In this document: piece after piece, positions 1 to 10,905 of the stretch | Layout of the letters: the number at the start of each line of letters is the position of its first letter | Position numbering within the stretch: position 1 is the first letter of the stretch | Source of the DNA: Acanthopleura granulata | Lineage: Eukaryota > Mollusca > Polyplacophora > Chitonida > Chitonidae | Reading direction: 5' to 3' | DNA length: 64,000 bases | NCBI GenBank assembly: GCA_016165875.1 | Contig: JABBOT010000005.1 | Location: forward strand, 21,474,520 to 21,538,519 | Translations under genes and position numbers: made by a program | The notes under the pieces: generated by a model | Databases searched by the model: none | What the model was told of the DNA's origin: nothing | The model's input: the letters and a program-made list of their open reading frames with translations, nothing else

Positions 1-102
1 TAAAAACGCAGTCCCATACAGCTGCAGCGGAAGGAATTTTAGTCGTTCAACAAAGTGCAATATGTGTCATAAACACTTGTCATGTTCCGATCTTGTTAAT
101 TC

Positions 103-325
103 GACATATTTATCTATTTAATTTATTTATTTATTAATTTGTTTCATTCATGTTTTGCGCCATACCTAGGAATATTTTACTTATATGAGAGTGATCCGTT
201 TTATAGCTCGATGAAACCGTAGTCTGGGAAACCATGCACCGCATGGTGCCAGGCAACTGCATGGAAAACCTTCTGACTTGTAGCCGCAATCGAACCAGCT
301 GGATTTGAACCTGCGAAAAGCATAT
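103..325 (-). repeat. Divergent tRNA-derived SINE copy
   Basis: Read on the minus strand, a pol III B-box-like word (ggttcaaatcc, near 300) is followed by a body and then a tail near 190-103. The tail resembles that of the main SINE family here: catataagtaaaatattc, then ggcgcaaaac, then an AATAAA-type A/T-rich run. The body between box and tail differs from the main family, so this looks like a related subfamily sharing the 3' end. I did not find a clear A box. This is inference from sequence similarity read by eye. Confidence 0.6.
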
Positions 326-716
326 CGTCTGATATTTGTCAAAAGAAAGTTTCTATAAATTCCTGAACAGATCAGATGACGTCAATCAGTAGAACTTAAC
401 AGAAGATATTTTACCATACCAGGACAATAAATATGTGAAGATTGATGACAACAGGTAGATAAGATACAAAGTCTTAATAAGACAATAAGTATGTTCTATC
501 AGGTTTTGATCCATGCTTGTCCATGCGTAATTGTCGCCAACCAGCCTATCTCGAAAAATAACGCAAAACAGCTTTTGGCAATTATACATATTTGTATTAA
601 CTTTTTTCACAAAATATCGTATGTATAGAATAACTCGTGAAGATTGTAATATTGACAACTTACAATTTTGGCTGAACTTGAAAGCGAAGCAGATGGCCTT
701 GCGGTTCTATATTGGG
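326..716. other. Intergenic, one CRE-like palindrome
   Basis: No gene is visible. The perfect palindrome TGACGTCA lies at 377-384, the consensus cAMP-response element for CREB/ATF factors, but a single 8-bp site is weak evidence of function. The rest is AT-rich unique-looking sequence with short open frames on both strands that show no recognisable protein features. Confidence 0.4.
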
Positions 717-975
717 GGCCTCCGTGGCTCAGTCGGTAAGTGCGCTAACGCAGCGCAATGACCCAGAAGCCTCCCACCAATGCGGCCGCAGTGAGTTCAA
801 GTCCAACTCATGCTGACTTCCTCGCCGACCGTACGTGGGAAGATCTGCCAGCAACCTGCTGATGGTCGTGGGTTTCCTCCGGGCTCTGCCCGGTATCCTA
901 GCAACATAATGCTGGCCGCCGTCTTATAAGTGAAATATTCTTGTGTACGGCGTAAAACACCAATCAAATAAATGA
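717..975 (+). repeat. SINE family A, full-length copy
   Basis: This is a near-complete copy of the commonest repeat in the window. The 5' tRNA-like head has an A box (tggctcagtcgg at about 725) and a B box (gttcaagtcc near 794). The body runs through gctgacttcctcgccgaccg and the Ala/Pro-rich-looking GC segment. The 3' end has the conserved tail gtgaaatattctt, then gtacggcgtaaaacaccaat, then AAATAAATGA. SINEs are non-autonomous retroelements transcribed by RNA polymerase III and copied by a LINE. A distinctive tail like this is usually what the partner LINE recognises. No target-site duplication is obvious. Confidence 0.85.
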
Positions 976-1136
976 AGAAAGAAATAAAAGAGCGGAGAAT
1001 GATTTTTGTATCCGTATGCATTATTCCACATAGGCCTGTGTATTTGAACGTCGTTAAAGTTTAACACAGAATATAAAATGTTAATTTTTATGTGCTATTC
1101 AAAGTTTAAGTAAGAAGACGCTTTATTAACCTTCGT

Positions 1137-1221
1137 GTCAATGATTTCGGTCAGCTCAAGCAAGGAGAGAAAGGAAGTTTAACGTATACATTGCTACTCT
1201 CTGCTATATATATGAAACAGA
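1137..1221. repeat. Direct repeat, copy 1 of 2
   Basis: This 85-bp segment, starting gtcaatgatttcggtcagct and ending tatatatgaaacaga, recurs almost exactly at 1465-1551, 328 bp downstream in the same orientation. The differences seen are a 2-bp indel in the gagaaag region and one substitution (ctctctgc versus ctgtctgc). The close identity suggests a recent local duplication or two copies of one mobile sequence. No coding potential is seen. Confidence 0.9.
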
Positions 1222-1464
1222 TTTTCTTTTATGGACAAGGGCGAAAAATGACGCCTTTTCACTAGAGCAAAGGGAATCACTAAATATTGACTTTTCAGTA
1301 TCGACACAAATGAGTGATGCGGCCGTATATTATTGGATGTGCCGAAACTGTCTCTTCAAACCGGATGATGTGAAATGCGGAGCTGGAAATCTGAATCGCT
1401 AAGGATAACAACCGGACACAGATATTTTATTTGCTTTTCTAATTTACATATGTTAAAGCGATTT

Positions 1465-1551
1465 GTCAATGATTTCGGTCAGCTCAAGCAAGGAGAGAAA
1501 GAGGAAGTTTAACGTATACATTGCTACTGTCTGCTATATATATGAAACAGA
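1465..1551. repeat. Direct repeat, copy 2 of 2
   Basis: Second copy of the segment at 1137-1221. It carries an extra AG after gagaaag. The DNA between the copies does not look duplicated, so the event covered only this piece or the intervening sequence was inserted later. Confidence 0.9.
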
Positions 1552-3095
1552 GAAACAAGTATTTATCATTTCGTTTCAAGCAGATGCCTAGGTCAGTTTG
1601 ATGTGTCGTTTTATTCTACATAAATCCACACCAGCGTCAACATATATAATCAACGGCCGCATGTGGAATAGACCTATACTGGCCTGCAATGTACCGGGCG
1701 CAGTCGTTCACGAGTGTGTATCGACAAGACAACAACGATTTAGCATGCCACTGAACATGCTATAAACACAGCAATTCACATCTTATGGGAGGAATGCTCA
1801 CAGGATGGCGTTTATGTTGTCCCAAAATCTGAATTAGAAATGACCCAACGCAGACTAAAGGCGCAATATATTATACACGGGTATTTGTATCTGGTCAAGT
1901 ATTGAAGAGCGCACTCCTTAAAGTATGCCTATAATTTCTGCAATTCGCCGTCAGGCTCTTTAATGGCTTCCTTGGTGAAATTTTAAATTTCGGACTGCTC
2001 TGAGAAATCCTTCTGTGTTGATGTTGTATTACGCAATGCCCTCTGTATATTTCACCGTATAGACAGTGATAACGCAGCACACGATGTCCCGTTGTAGGGC
2101 TTTACGAGTCTGTTCCATACCCTCAAAGCCAATGGGTATAAATGCCCCCCCCCAAAAAAAAGAAAAAGAAAAAAACATGAAATCCCACCACGTTACACCA
2201 GCCCCGTCTCCATCCTACGATAGCAATTCCAAGCTGTTTTTATTACTTGGTCTCCCGTTGAGTTTACCGCTTTTCGGAGATCACTCCGGCATAAAACTGC
2301 TTTTGTTCTGGGAACGCCCTCTTCCCGGGGCCGATGTATAATTCAGGACCCGTTCTCTGTCTTCCAGGGCCCGTCTCTGCCTACTCCATTAATACACAAT
2401 GCCTGCGATATTCACAACATCTCTTCACAATAGCGCCGTATAAAAGCACCGTTACACAGAACAGAGCGTTCTACATCATACCAAAACTCAATATCAAGCT
2501 GACAAGAAAATCACAGTTATAAAGAGCAATGCAATTAACAGGCTCCTTTTTAACACAAGTAGCTATATTATTAATTGAATTATTCGCATCTTTCGCTTGA
2601 ATATATGATTCGCTTTTTGCCGATGATTGCTACAGTGTTTTTAGAGTAGCTGTACACTTTTACTTCAAACATGTGTATTGTGTTCTTTCTTTTCTAAATA
2701 TTTTATATGTTTTATAATAACCAGGCACAACTTTGTCGTCATCATTTGCAGAAAGTATTAAATATTAACCACATTGTCACATGGAATCAGATTGTTTTTG
2801 AAATTATTATCGCTGACATAAGGTGAATATTAACTACCATATGTAATATTTATTCATATAGTTTCAATGTTAATAAATAAATAAATACAATTTACATGAA
2901 CGGGTTGCCGACACAGTTAGTAGTTTCCTTATGTCAGCAGTAATAATTCAAACAAATTTTGTTGCCTATGTAACAATGTCTTTAATGTTAAACAACTCCT
3001 TTTGGTGAGTGGCAGGCAAACTTTCCCCATGCAAAGCGCATATAATATTAAATGCAGGTAAGCCATCGCGTGTGAACTTCGTACAAACCTACACA

Positions 3096-3237
3096 AACCA
3101 CGGCCATCTGCAGGTTGCTGGCAGGCTTTCCCACGTAAGGCCGGAGAGGGAGCCAGCGTGAACTGGACTTGAACTCACAGCCACCGCATTGGTCAGAGTC
3201 ATTGCGCTGCGCTAGAGCGCTAAGCCCCCGGTCACGG
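3096..3237 (-). repeat. SINE family A, 5' part only
   Basis: The minus strand carries the tRNA-like head (gcgctctagcgcagcgcaat, a B-box word ttcaagtcc) and the first part of the body up to ccagcaacctgcagatggcc. The 3' body and tail are missing, which is unusual because SINE truncation normally removes the 5' end. The tail was probably deleted after insertion. Confidence 0.75.
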
Positions 3238-4065
3238 AAATCCCGATTCGGTGATGAGGCGTTTCTGTATAATTTATAATGAATAAAAAATGTTTGACAG
3301 AACGAAAAAGATATTTTATCCAATCCCATATACAGGACTTTGCTCTGAAACATTCATGCTAAACAATATTCTATTATGCTTTTCAAACTGCAACGCCTCG
3401 TTGTAAATTTTCAGTTCTTCAACATTTATCACGCTAAAACGAAAACATCGTCAGACGACGTGATGATTCTATTCTCACCTTTCGTGCATGGAGTCTTTTT
3501 GGTAAAAACCCGTCTACGGTGCTCATGTGGCCGTTTGCGAAGTCTGCCATTCGTTAGATAATTTATCTAGCACCAGTAGGATTTGTATAATCTGTACGCC
3601 ACAAGCGGAAAAATCGGTGAGTTTCCTCCACTCCAAAACTCCAGTAACGTCACTGTGCTTCGATCTGGTCCAAAAAGTCCACCATAGCACCTCAGTCTTT
3701 ATTTCCGTTTTAATCACTGTAAAAAAAATCTCAAAAAATAATGAGGACCATATTTGGAATCAGCACGAAATTGCTTTTCAGGTGATTTCAGGTGATGCGT
3801 ACTTTCTGAAAATGTGACCTGCTCCTTTAACCTGGTTGAAAGTAATAGCATATTAAATTGATGATCCTACTAAGAATAAAACGAAGGTGGAATTCCAATC
3901 CATGTGTAACTATTTTGGAACCCTATAGGTTTGTGTGTAGGAGTATATATGTTTGAATGGATAACAGGCTCCAGTTTTCGAATGTTATTCTTTTATAATT
4001 GTGATGCATAATGAAAAAAATTAAATCACACGAATTATATTTCTAGATATGAATTTCGAAAGGCG
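3238..4065. other. Intergenic, nothing recognised
   Basis: Open frames overlap on both strands between 3376 and 3817, but none shows a domain, signal or splice context I recognise. A small direct repeat (ttcaggtga twice) occurs at about 3778-3795. Confidence 0.4.
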
Positions 4066-4074
4066 TACACACAC

Positions 4075-4154
<80 letters not shown>
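4066..4154. repeat. (CA)n-(TA)n compound microsatellite
   Basis: An almost pure CA dinucleotide tract, with one g interruption near 4079, passes directly into a TA tract ending about 4154. It is likely length-polymorphic. Confidence 0.97.
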
Positions 4155-4656
4155 GTATTGTAGTTTGCATAAAGTTTAAATTTTAGTCCATTTGTGCCAA
4201 ACGTAATTGGCTGTATTACATGTTCATTTCAATTGCTTCCTTCACGTAATTAGTTGACGTATAATGAAGTAGATCGGGCATAAATAAGAAAGGAGACAGG
4301 CATGCGGCAGTACACTAATTCATCCAACAAATTGAATGTGTTACCCGCAATCTGAAAGTGTTACCCTTTTGTCGGTTGTGGTCGTGACTTTATGTTACGT
4401 AACGTATTCACGTGGGGACGCGCACCTACATGCAGTGCTGATTGGGGGGTCACAGATATCATTCATCGTCAATTATCACCCCACGAGCTGATAGTTTGTT
4501 ATTGTCCACTGTGATCAATTAGAAAGCACATTCGCCTGGGAACACCTTGCCATACCCATCGACAGGTGTGTTTTCACCTTTCACCAAAAAGTTAAAGGTA
4601 ATTGAAATACATGTGATACAAGTTAACAAACGGGGTGATTCTATCCTGGTCTTCTC

Positions 4657-4930
4657 GGGTTCCTCGCTAGTTCAGCTGGATCAAATCGCTGCGGTCAGCA
4701 GGCCGTTGCCCAAAGAAGGTCGTGTGTTCGATCTAATCCAGTTTTCTCCCCTTTCAGCTGCAGTCTTTAGTGAAGAGGTTTGTCAGGTACATGGCGGACG
4801 TTAGTGGTTTTCTCCGAGGACGCCGGGATATCCCCCAATCCTAAACTTGGCCGCGGTCCTAAAAGTGAAAAATTCTTAACAGCGTTAAACACCAATCAAT
4901 GAATCAATCTATCAATCCATCCACCCAACC
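4657..4930 (+). repeat. tRNA-derived SINE, distinct family with AATC tail
   Basis: The head contains an A-box-like word (ctagttcagctgg near 4667) and a B-box-like word (gtgttcgatctaatcc near 4723), spaced as in tRNA-derived SINEs. The body differs from family A. The 3' end again has a tgaaaaattctt...gcgttaaacaccaatcaat motif, followed by repeats of the AATC type. The shared tail with a different head and body suggests both families use the same LINE machinery. Confidence 0.7.
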
Positions 4931-6774
4931 ATCTGTTTGTCGTCTCTGTCAATTTTACCTTATGGGTCTCCCCCCCCCCTTCCACTGAGACCCCTCGCCG
5001 CTTTGCTTCAAAAAGACTTAACCCCCGTCATCATCGCATTTGTTCTTATGTACCATATCTTTTCCTCGGATTCGATACACAGCACCTCTTCAATTCATCT
5101 TCAGATAACGTCATTACATATTGGGCTACAACACAAAGAGTTCAGTACAATAAGGCAGACAGCTTTTCACACACCATTTCGTGATTCTGATAATGAAATT
5201 TGTCCGAATTAAGACCATGCTCCGATTTCATGCAGCGTACTTCGTAATAAATCCTTAGTTCAGTGCACCAAGTGCATATCACATCTCTACAACATACGTT
5301 GTCATGGCAGTTAAGGGAATATACTTAGCTAAGTACGCTTCATGAAACCGGCCACATGCAGATTCTTGCCACGCTGTATATTTCTCTCGGGGTTAGGCGA
5401 AAAATTGTCCAATTCAGAATTGTTCTGTAGCCTATCTTGTTCTAGTCCTACGTGCTGGCACGTTGAAATTTTCGTTTGAAATGACAGGGGCACTTAAATC
5501 TGACGTCTGAGATCTGCCGTGCGGGCAATGCGGTCTGACTTTCAAACCGGCATGCTATGTCCAAGAAACGTGCCTAACACGTGAGCCTAAAACTGTAACA
5601 AAGCTGCTCTCTGGAAACCTTGGTGACAACATACTATTTTATTTAGCCTGTCTAAATTATTCCGGTCTCCGTTGTCCACCTAAAGCAAATCCAAAACGAC
5701 TCCCTCTCGGTTAGCTGAAAACACTCAGACATCTTCAACGCGTAACAACAATGCGCAATTTTTTTTCTGACACCTGTCACTCACGCGTACCAGTCTCAAG
5801 ATATAAATTTACCTTAGATGGGCTAAATAACATGTTATGTAGTCATATGTGTCCCTGTGTCCAGGGAGGAGTTTTATAACAGTTTAGGCCCGTGTTAGGC
5901 TCGTTTCGTTGACTCAGGGGGGCGGGCCTGAAAGCCAGAGCGCATCGCCGCACGATTGAGCACAGTACACATCTCAGGCGTGAAATTTGGGCGTTCGCGT
6001 CAATTCTTATGCAAATTTCAACGTCTGGACAGCCTCAGTCTGATCTTGTACATGAGGAGATGTTGTAGTATATTTTTGCTGTATGATTTTCACAAATGAA
6101 ATTATTCTTCTTATCAAACAACGATAACGAGGGACACTGTAATCAGTTTTTGCTTTTTGGGTTTTTTTTCGTTTGTTTTTATGTTTTCTTTACTTTTTAA
6201 GTAAAGATTAAAAATATCTCCGTGTACAAAATCGGATATTCGTACACGACGTGAACATCTGCTTATAAAAAAACGTTCAAATCGATGGTCAGTTCATTTC
6301 AGTATCTTTTTGCACATAATCAATGTCCGCTTTCATTGGCATAATCATTAAATCCTTAGCACAATTATTAAATTGTTAACACAATCATCAAATCATTAAC
6401 ACAGATATTAACAACAATATAGCCATACAAAACATATTTTTAGAAATAGTTACATGTAATTACATGCAATAGGCCTTCATTTGTTACTGCAAAATACCAG
6501 AGATCAAGGGGCCTTCGTCAAAGAAACCGAATATAAGTCCTGGACATGTTTCACGACATAAAAAAACTATGACTATACATTGGAAGTTTTCTTGTTTTAC
6601 GACATCAAGTCTTCATGACAGTCAAGTTATACAGAGCAGTGCGGTAAGTCACCGACGCTTTACGACATGGTACAATGTGCCCGTATATATATAGGTTAAC
6701 ATGGACAAGTAAATACAACAATTCATGCAGGATGTCAGATATTAAAACTACAGCTTGGGAAGCCAAACCAGAGT
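4931..6774. other. Intergenic, nothing recognised
   Basis: A C-run at about 4969-4979 and AT-rich stretches (6060-6480) with ccattaacac-like small direct repeats near 6345-6405 (attaaat...ttagcacaat). No coding exon with consensus splice sites or recognisable protein is seen. Confidence 0.4.
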
Positions 6775-7110
6775 GGCGACAACAGTGTGACAGTTGGCAA
6801 ATGGTCACACGTAACCAAATCAAATCTGACTTCTGCCTTAACCCGGGAAGTCCATTTTGGTTGACGGCTGGTATACGATTGTCGGTTTCGACGCATAGGT
6901 TCTTGTAAATTTACCTCTCTTATAGGGTTTTGTTGTATAAATATTCATACAAACGCACGAATAGTAGCAACATATACGTCACCATGCCTCGTGTATTTTG
7001 AATTATACCAAAAAGTATATTTGCTGTGATGTTAAATGTAACTTATTAAACATCACTGGTCACTAGTTGTCCAAAATGATGCAGGTGTTGTCATCACATT
7101 AAATAAACAA
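6775..7110 (+). repeat. Dispersed repeat family C, copy
   Basis: The word gtgacagttggcaaatggtc followed by acacgtaacc (near 6786) recurs at about 44416 in the same orientation and, inverted, at about 34880. The downstream part (about 7030-7110: ttaaatgtaac...cactggtcactag...tgttgtcatcacat) resembles 44240-44305 (tgcaacc...cactgatctag...cgttgtcatcacat). A middle part (ttgacggctggtatacg, about 6860) recurs at 56466. No open frame with a transposase signature is visible, so this is either a non-autonomous element or fragments of a larger one. Confidence 0.6.
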
Positions 7111-10100
7111 CCACCATCACGATTCAAACGGACACACATGTTATTTAAAATAATTGTGTTGTCTTGTGTTTTAAATCGCTAACTCCATACAGATATACAC
7201 TTCAGAGAGTATTAAAGAGACTGATAACGAAGAAAGAGACACGGAGACAGCAAGTATACAAGGTGCATGGCAGTGATGTACTTAGAATCATGCATGTATA
7301 TGTATGGCCATGGACTGAACCACCCCCGTGTCTCTCGGCATGAACCTAAATTTCATGATGATGTAACCTCAATGCCATGCAGGCATACGTTATGCCGTAA
7401 AATTCGCCGTTCTACATTCAGCTCCAATAACGAATCAAATAAGGAAATGCTGATTTTAACGACATGGAAAACCGTTGTTTAAAGAGGCTAATAAGAAAAA
7501 AAAACTCACATAAGCCTTAAAGAAAATGGATTTGCACGCCTCTGGCAAATTCCCTGCAAACGTTCGCGCACAAAGAAACAGACGATATATGGATTTCTGG
7601 GTTTACCCATATTTATTCATAATGATACATAATAAATACATCTGACATGCTTGATTTGAAATTATTAGGACAAGTTTTGTCATAATCTCTTGTATATGCA
7701 TGATCATATCCTCGGGGTTTAGTCTTCTGTTGGCATCGTTTGCCTTTTCTCAGACACGCCTTGTTATTGTTTCATCACAGGATATAAATGACAATTTGTC
7801 CACCGACGTCAGTGCATTATGGTTTGCGTCAGAAAGTGGCCAATGAAAAGTTTATTAACAAATAATCCAAATCGACCAACAGTCTTCAATTTTTCTCATA
7901 TTGCAAACGTGTTAATTTCTCTGTCATGTTGCATACATGGTATACAGGCTTTAACAGCGCAATCAGGAAATATCAGCGTCTTTCATACATAATATGACAG
8001 CGTTGTGTGAGGTTTATTGTATATATTCCCATAGCATTATAGGGTGTAATCCTAAACTGACGTCCAGTATCACATCGCACGTGGCACGAGCCTACCAAAT
8101 AGATTGATGGACACTTAATAAATTGTTGCTTATGCCGTTTCCGGACTATACGGGATACGTCCACAGGCTGTGTAACATGTATAGGCCAAATATCAATACT
8201 GCAAGAACGACGATAAGTCGACGTGCATTCTTTAGTGTCTTGTTCTGGACGGTTTCGTATAGTCTGCTTGGCATGGCATAAATTGGAACATTTAGAATAT
8301 TTCATTGCCGTTAGCATTGAACTTATTTACTCATGACATCTTAGGGATCAGTGACGGAGGGCGACATAAACAAACAGCTCGTCTCAATATATAAAGACTT
8401 GCAAATTCACCAAAGTTACTAACGAATTCACAATAAGTATATATATGTGGGTCGTTAAGCGTAAAATACAACTGAATTAACTGAAAGAATAAAATCTTTT
8501 GCACCTGTATAACCCCGAACCCCAGAACGACTCCCATTTTTTAACACTCCTTCCACCGGACATCGAACTTATAGGCTAATTATAATAATATATCGCGATT
8601 TTGAAAAAAAGGTACGGTCTTTTGACATTTAAAATGCTTATCAAGATACAGATAATCTGCATCAATAATTTATCGACCGCCATTTCGTTTTCGTGCGTCG
8701 TTGCAACGGTTTTGTATAACTCCCGTCGTGTTGGGTAAATTACAGTCAGACAAATATTGCTACAAGAAGTCAAAGGAGACCTTTAGAAGGGAAAACGGCA
8801 TGGAAAGTTTTGAAACATGAATTCGAAGAGAGAACATTGACTTGAGTGTAGTGCAGAGAAAGCCTTCCAACGATAGTCTGCGTAATTCCCAAAAGGTCAA
8901 GTCTTTCAGATGTATTCATATGGTCTAGGGAATATTAACAAAAGGAAGGCTGTATAGCTGTCCAGTTAATTGGCCAGAAAGCTAACAGTAGGCAGCAATA
9001 AGCGTGCTAATGCGCTGAGGCTGGTGAGTTGGGGTTGTGTCTTGCATGGACTACGACCCAAGGCCTGGCGCTCATGAGGACGGAATACGACTAATATCTA
9101 CGGCTTCCCGGAGCGGACACTGCTGGGGGTTGGGAATAATAAATCCCAGTTTCTATTTCCAACTGAGTCTCATCGATCACCTGAGCTAATAAAGGTTGAA
9201 GGGATACCCCAGGTAGTCGAGCGGTCCACAGAGATCCAAAGAAGGCTCATGAATGTGAGTCTAAGCTCGCTTCCCGGACCACAGACAATGCTAGTTCAAA
9301 GGATAAGCGCAATAGAGAAGGGCCGGGTTTGTGTTTAATCGCTGTTCTCATCCCGCGTTTCCACACAATTTCCTGTGCCGCCAACTCTCGTCTAGGCGCA
9401 GGTAATTTTCAAAACTGGAGATTCGAAATGAAGAGAAGGTACAAAGCTGACACGAGAGATTTTAACATATCAAAAGTTGTCAGCTCTGTCAAATATTGCC
9501 TTTGGATTTGAAGATCAGGTCCCGCCGACAGGCCAGGCTCGTCGGTAGAATGCAGAATGATAAATCTCATTGGACTCGGTCTGCCTATACATATAGAAGA
9601 TATTCGGTACAGCCGACGAAACGGATACTGTAAAGATCTCTCTCGTTTTGAATGAAATGACTGTATAAATGAATATCTCGGGTTTTAAGCACATCTTTTC
9701 CTTCGCCGATTTGTACGACTTAGTGTGCCCCGGAAACGAAAAGACCCATGCAGTATGACTCTACATTCTCGGCACTTTATTTGCCATCATCAGGAAATCT
9801 CCGAAACACTGAGGTCCAAAATAAGTCTTTCGATTTTCGGAGTTACACTATAATAGTAATGTATTACGTCACACTTATCACTGGAACACCAGGCTTTCGT
9901 TTGTCTCCACTCTACATAAACATGCATCTGGTACGCGAGCCACTGAAAAAAAAAGAAAAAAAAAACAACAACAAAAAAACAAAAAAAGAAAAAGGAATTC
10001 TGCTTGCAACATGCCAGCTGATCATTTCCCCTGCAATTCATTACTCTCCACACTGTTTGCAATTCAAAGACATCCTTAGAATGAAAACATGGAAGGAAAC

Positions 10101-10687
10101 TTCATGCACATCCCTTTTAGCTTTACATCTCAGCTTTCATCCTACTCACACTGTAACAAACATACCCGGTTGTTGTTTAGCGGAATAGTTAACAATTTTT
10201 CACTTGTACAAAGAAAGGCACTTTTATGGGTGGAGTGCTGGGAGTACAAATTGTGAGAGGAAGGTGAATGATTTGACCCTTAACGCCACAAACCGATTCC
10301 CTACAAAATGACAAAATATTCCGTCAAAAACAATCAGTGTTGTTCTTGCATGTGGTGCTTTATTAATTGTTCTTTAATTCTTTCATATCTTTTCCATGTT
10401 TATTTTGCTAAGTAGACCATAAACCTGCGCTCTATAGCCAGGAAACGTGACTGAAAGTGAAACGCCAAATTTCATTCACAAACCTGCATTTTCCTTATTA
10501 TTTGTTACTTAATGTTAAAGTGATTGTGTTCGGTGCTCAGGTTTAATATTGCGGTTGAAGGGTGACATAAATTTCTATATGAGGTTAACATATCCGCTAA
10601 GGGGTTATGCGTGACTATGTACCATGCAGTTATCACTTTGATTCAGTGCAATTCATCATAAGTCACTTTTCTAATTACAAATTTAAT
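7111..10687. other. Intergenic, nothing firmly recognised
   Basis: AT-rich, no gene recognised. 8930-9320 is GC-richer and could be an old repeat, since it has a tRNA-like word (ggtagtcgagcggt near 9211), but no convincing B box or tail was found. An A-rich low-complexity tract lies at about 9947-9990; the open frames crossing it on both strands encode only Lys or Phe runs and are artefacts. Confidence 0.4.
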
Positions 10688-10860
10688 CACAACTCATGCT
10701 GGCTTCCTCTCCGACCGTGCGTGAAAATTTCGGCCAGCATGAGCATAGAAATGGGTTCCACCCGAGCTCTGCCCGGTTTCCACAATCCATGATGCTGGCG
10801 GCCCTCGCCGACCTGAAATATTCTTGAGTACGGCGTAAAAAAACAATCAAAAAAGCAAAT
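10688..10860 (+). repeat. SINE family A, 5'-truncated
   Basis: It begins within the body (aactcatgctggcttcctct) and continues to the tail (cctgaaatattcttgagtac, then ggcgtaaaaaaacaatcaaa). The tRNA head is missing, the normal result of incomplete reverse transcription. The body has a small deletion around aatttcggccagcat relative to other copies. Confidence 0.85.
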
Positions 10861-10863
10861 GAA

Positions 10864-10905
10864 TGATTATTATTATTAGTAGTAGTAGTATCATTATTAT
10901 TATTT
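10864..10905. repeat. (ATT)n/(AGT)n trinucleotide tract
   Basis: attattattatt passes into agtagtagtagt and back to attattatt just after the SINE tail. It may have grown from the A/T-rich end of that SINE. Confidence 0.85.

Larger units (their letters stand above)
976..3095. other. Intergenic stretch with a duplicated segment
   Basis: No gene recognised. It contains the direct repeat pair listed separately (1137-1221 and 1465-1551) and a C9 run followed by an A/G-rich tract at 2145-2177. Open frames here are short, lack codon or domain signatures and are probably chance. Confidence 0.5.

Noticed and set aside
721..793. Possible tRNA gene (A and B boxes)
   Set aside because: The boxes belong to a SINE head. 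The same head with the same body recurs many times, and no complete cloverleaf is apparent.
9790..10188. Open frames on both strands at 9.8-10.2 kb, up to 146 residues
   Set aside because: They cross an A-rich low-complexity tract, giving Lys runs on one strand and Phe runs on the other. No domain is recognisable.
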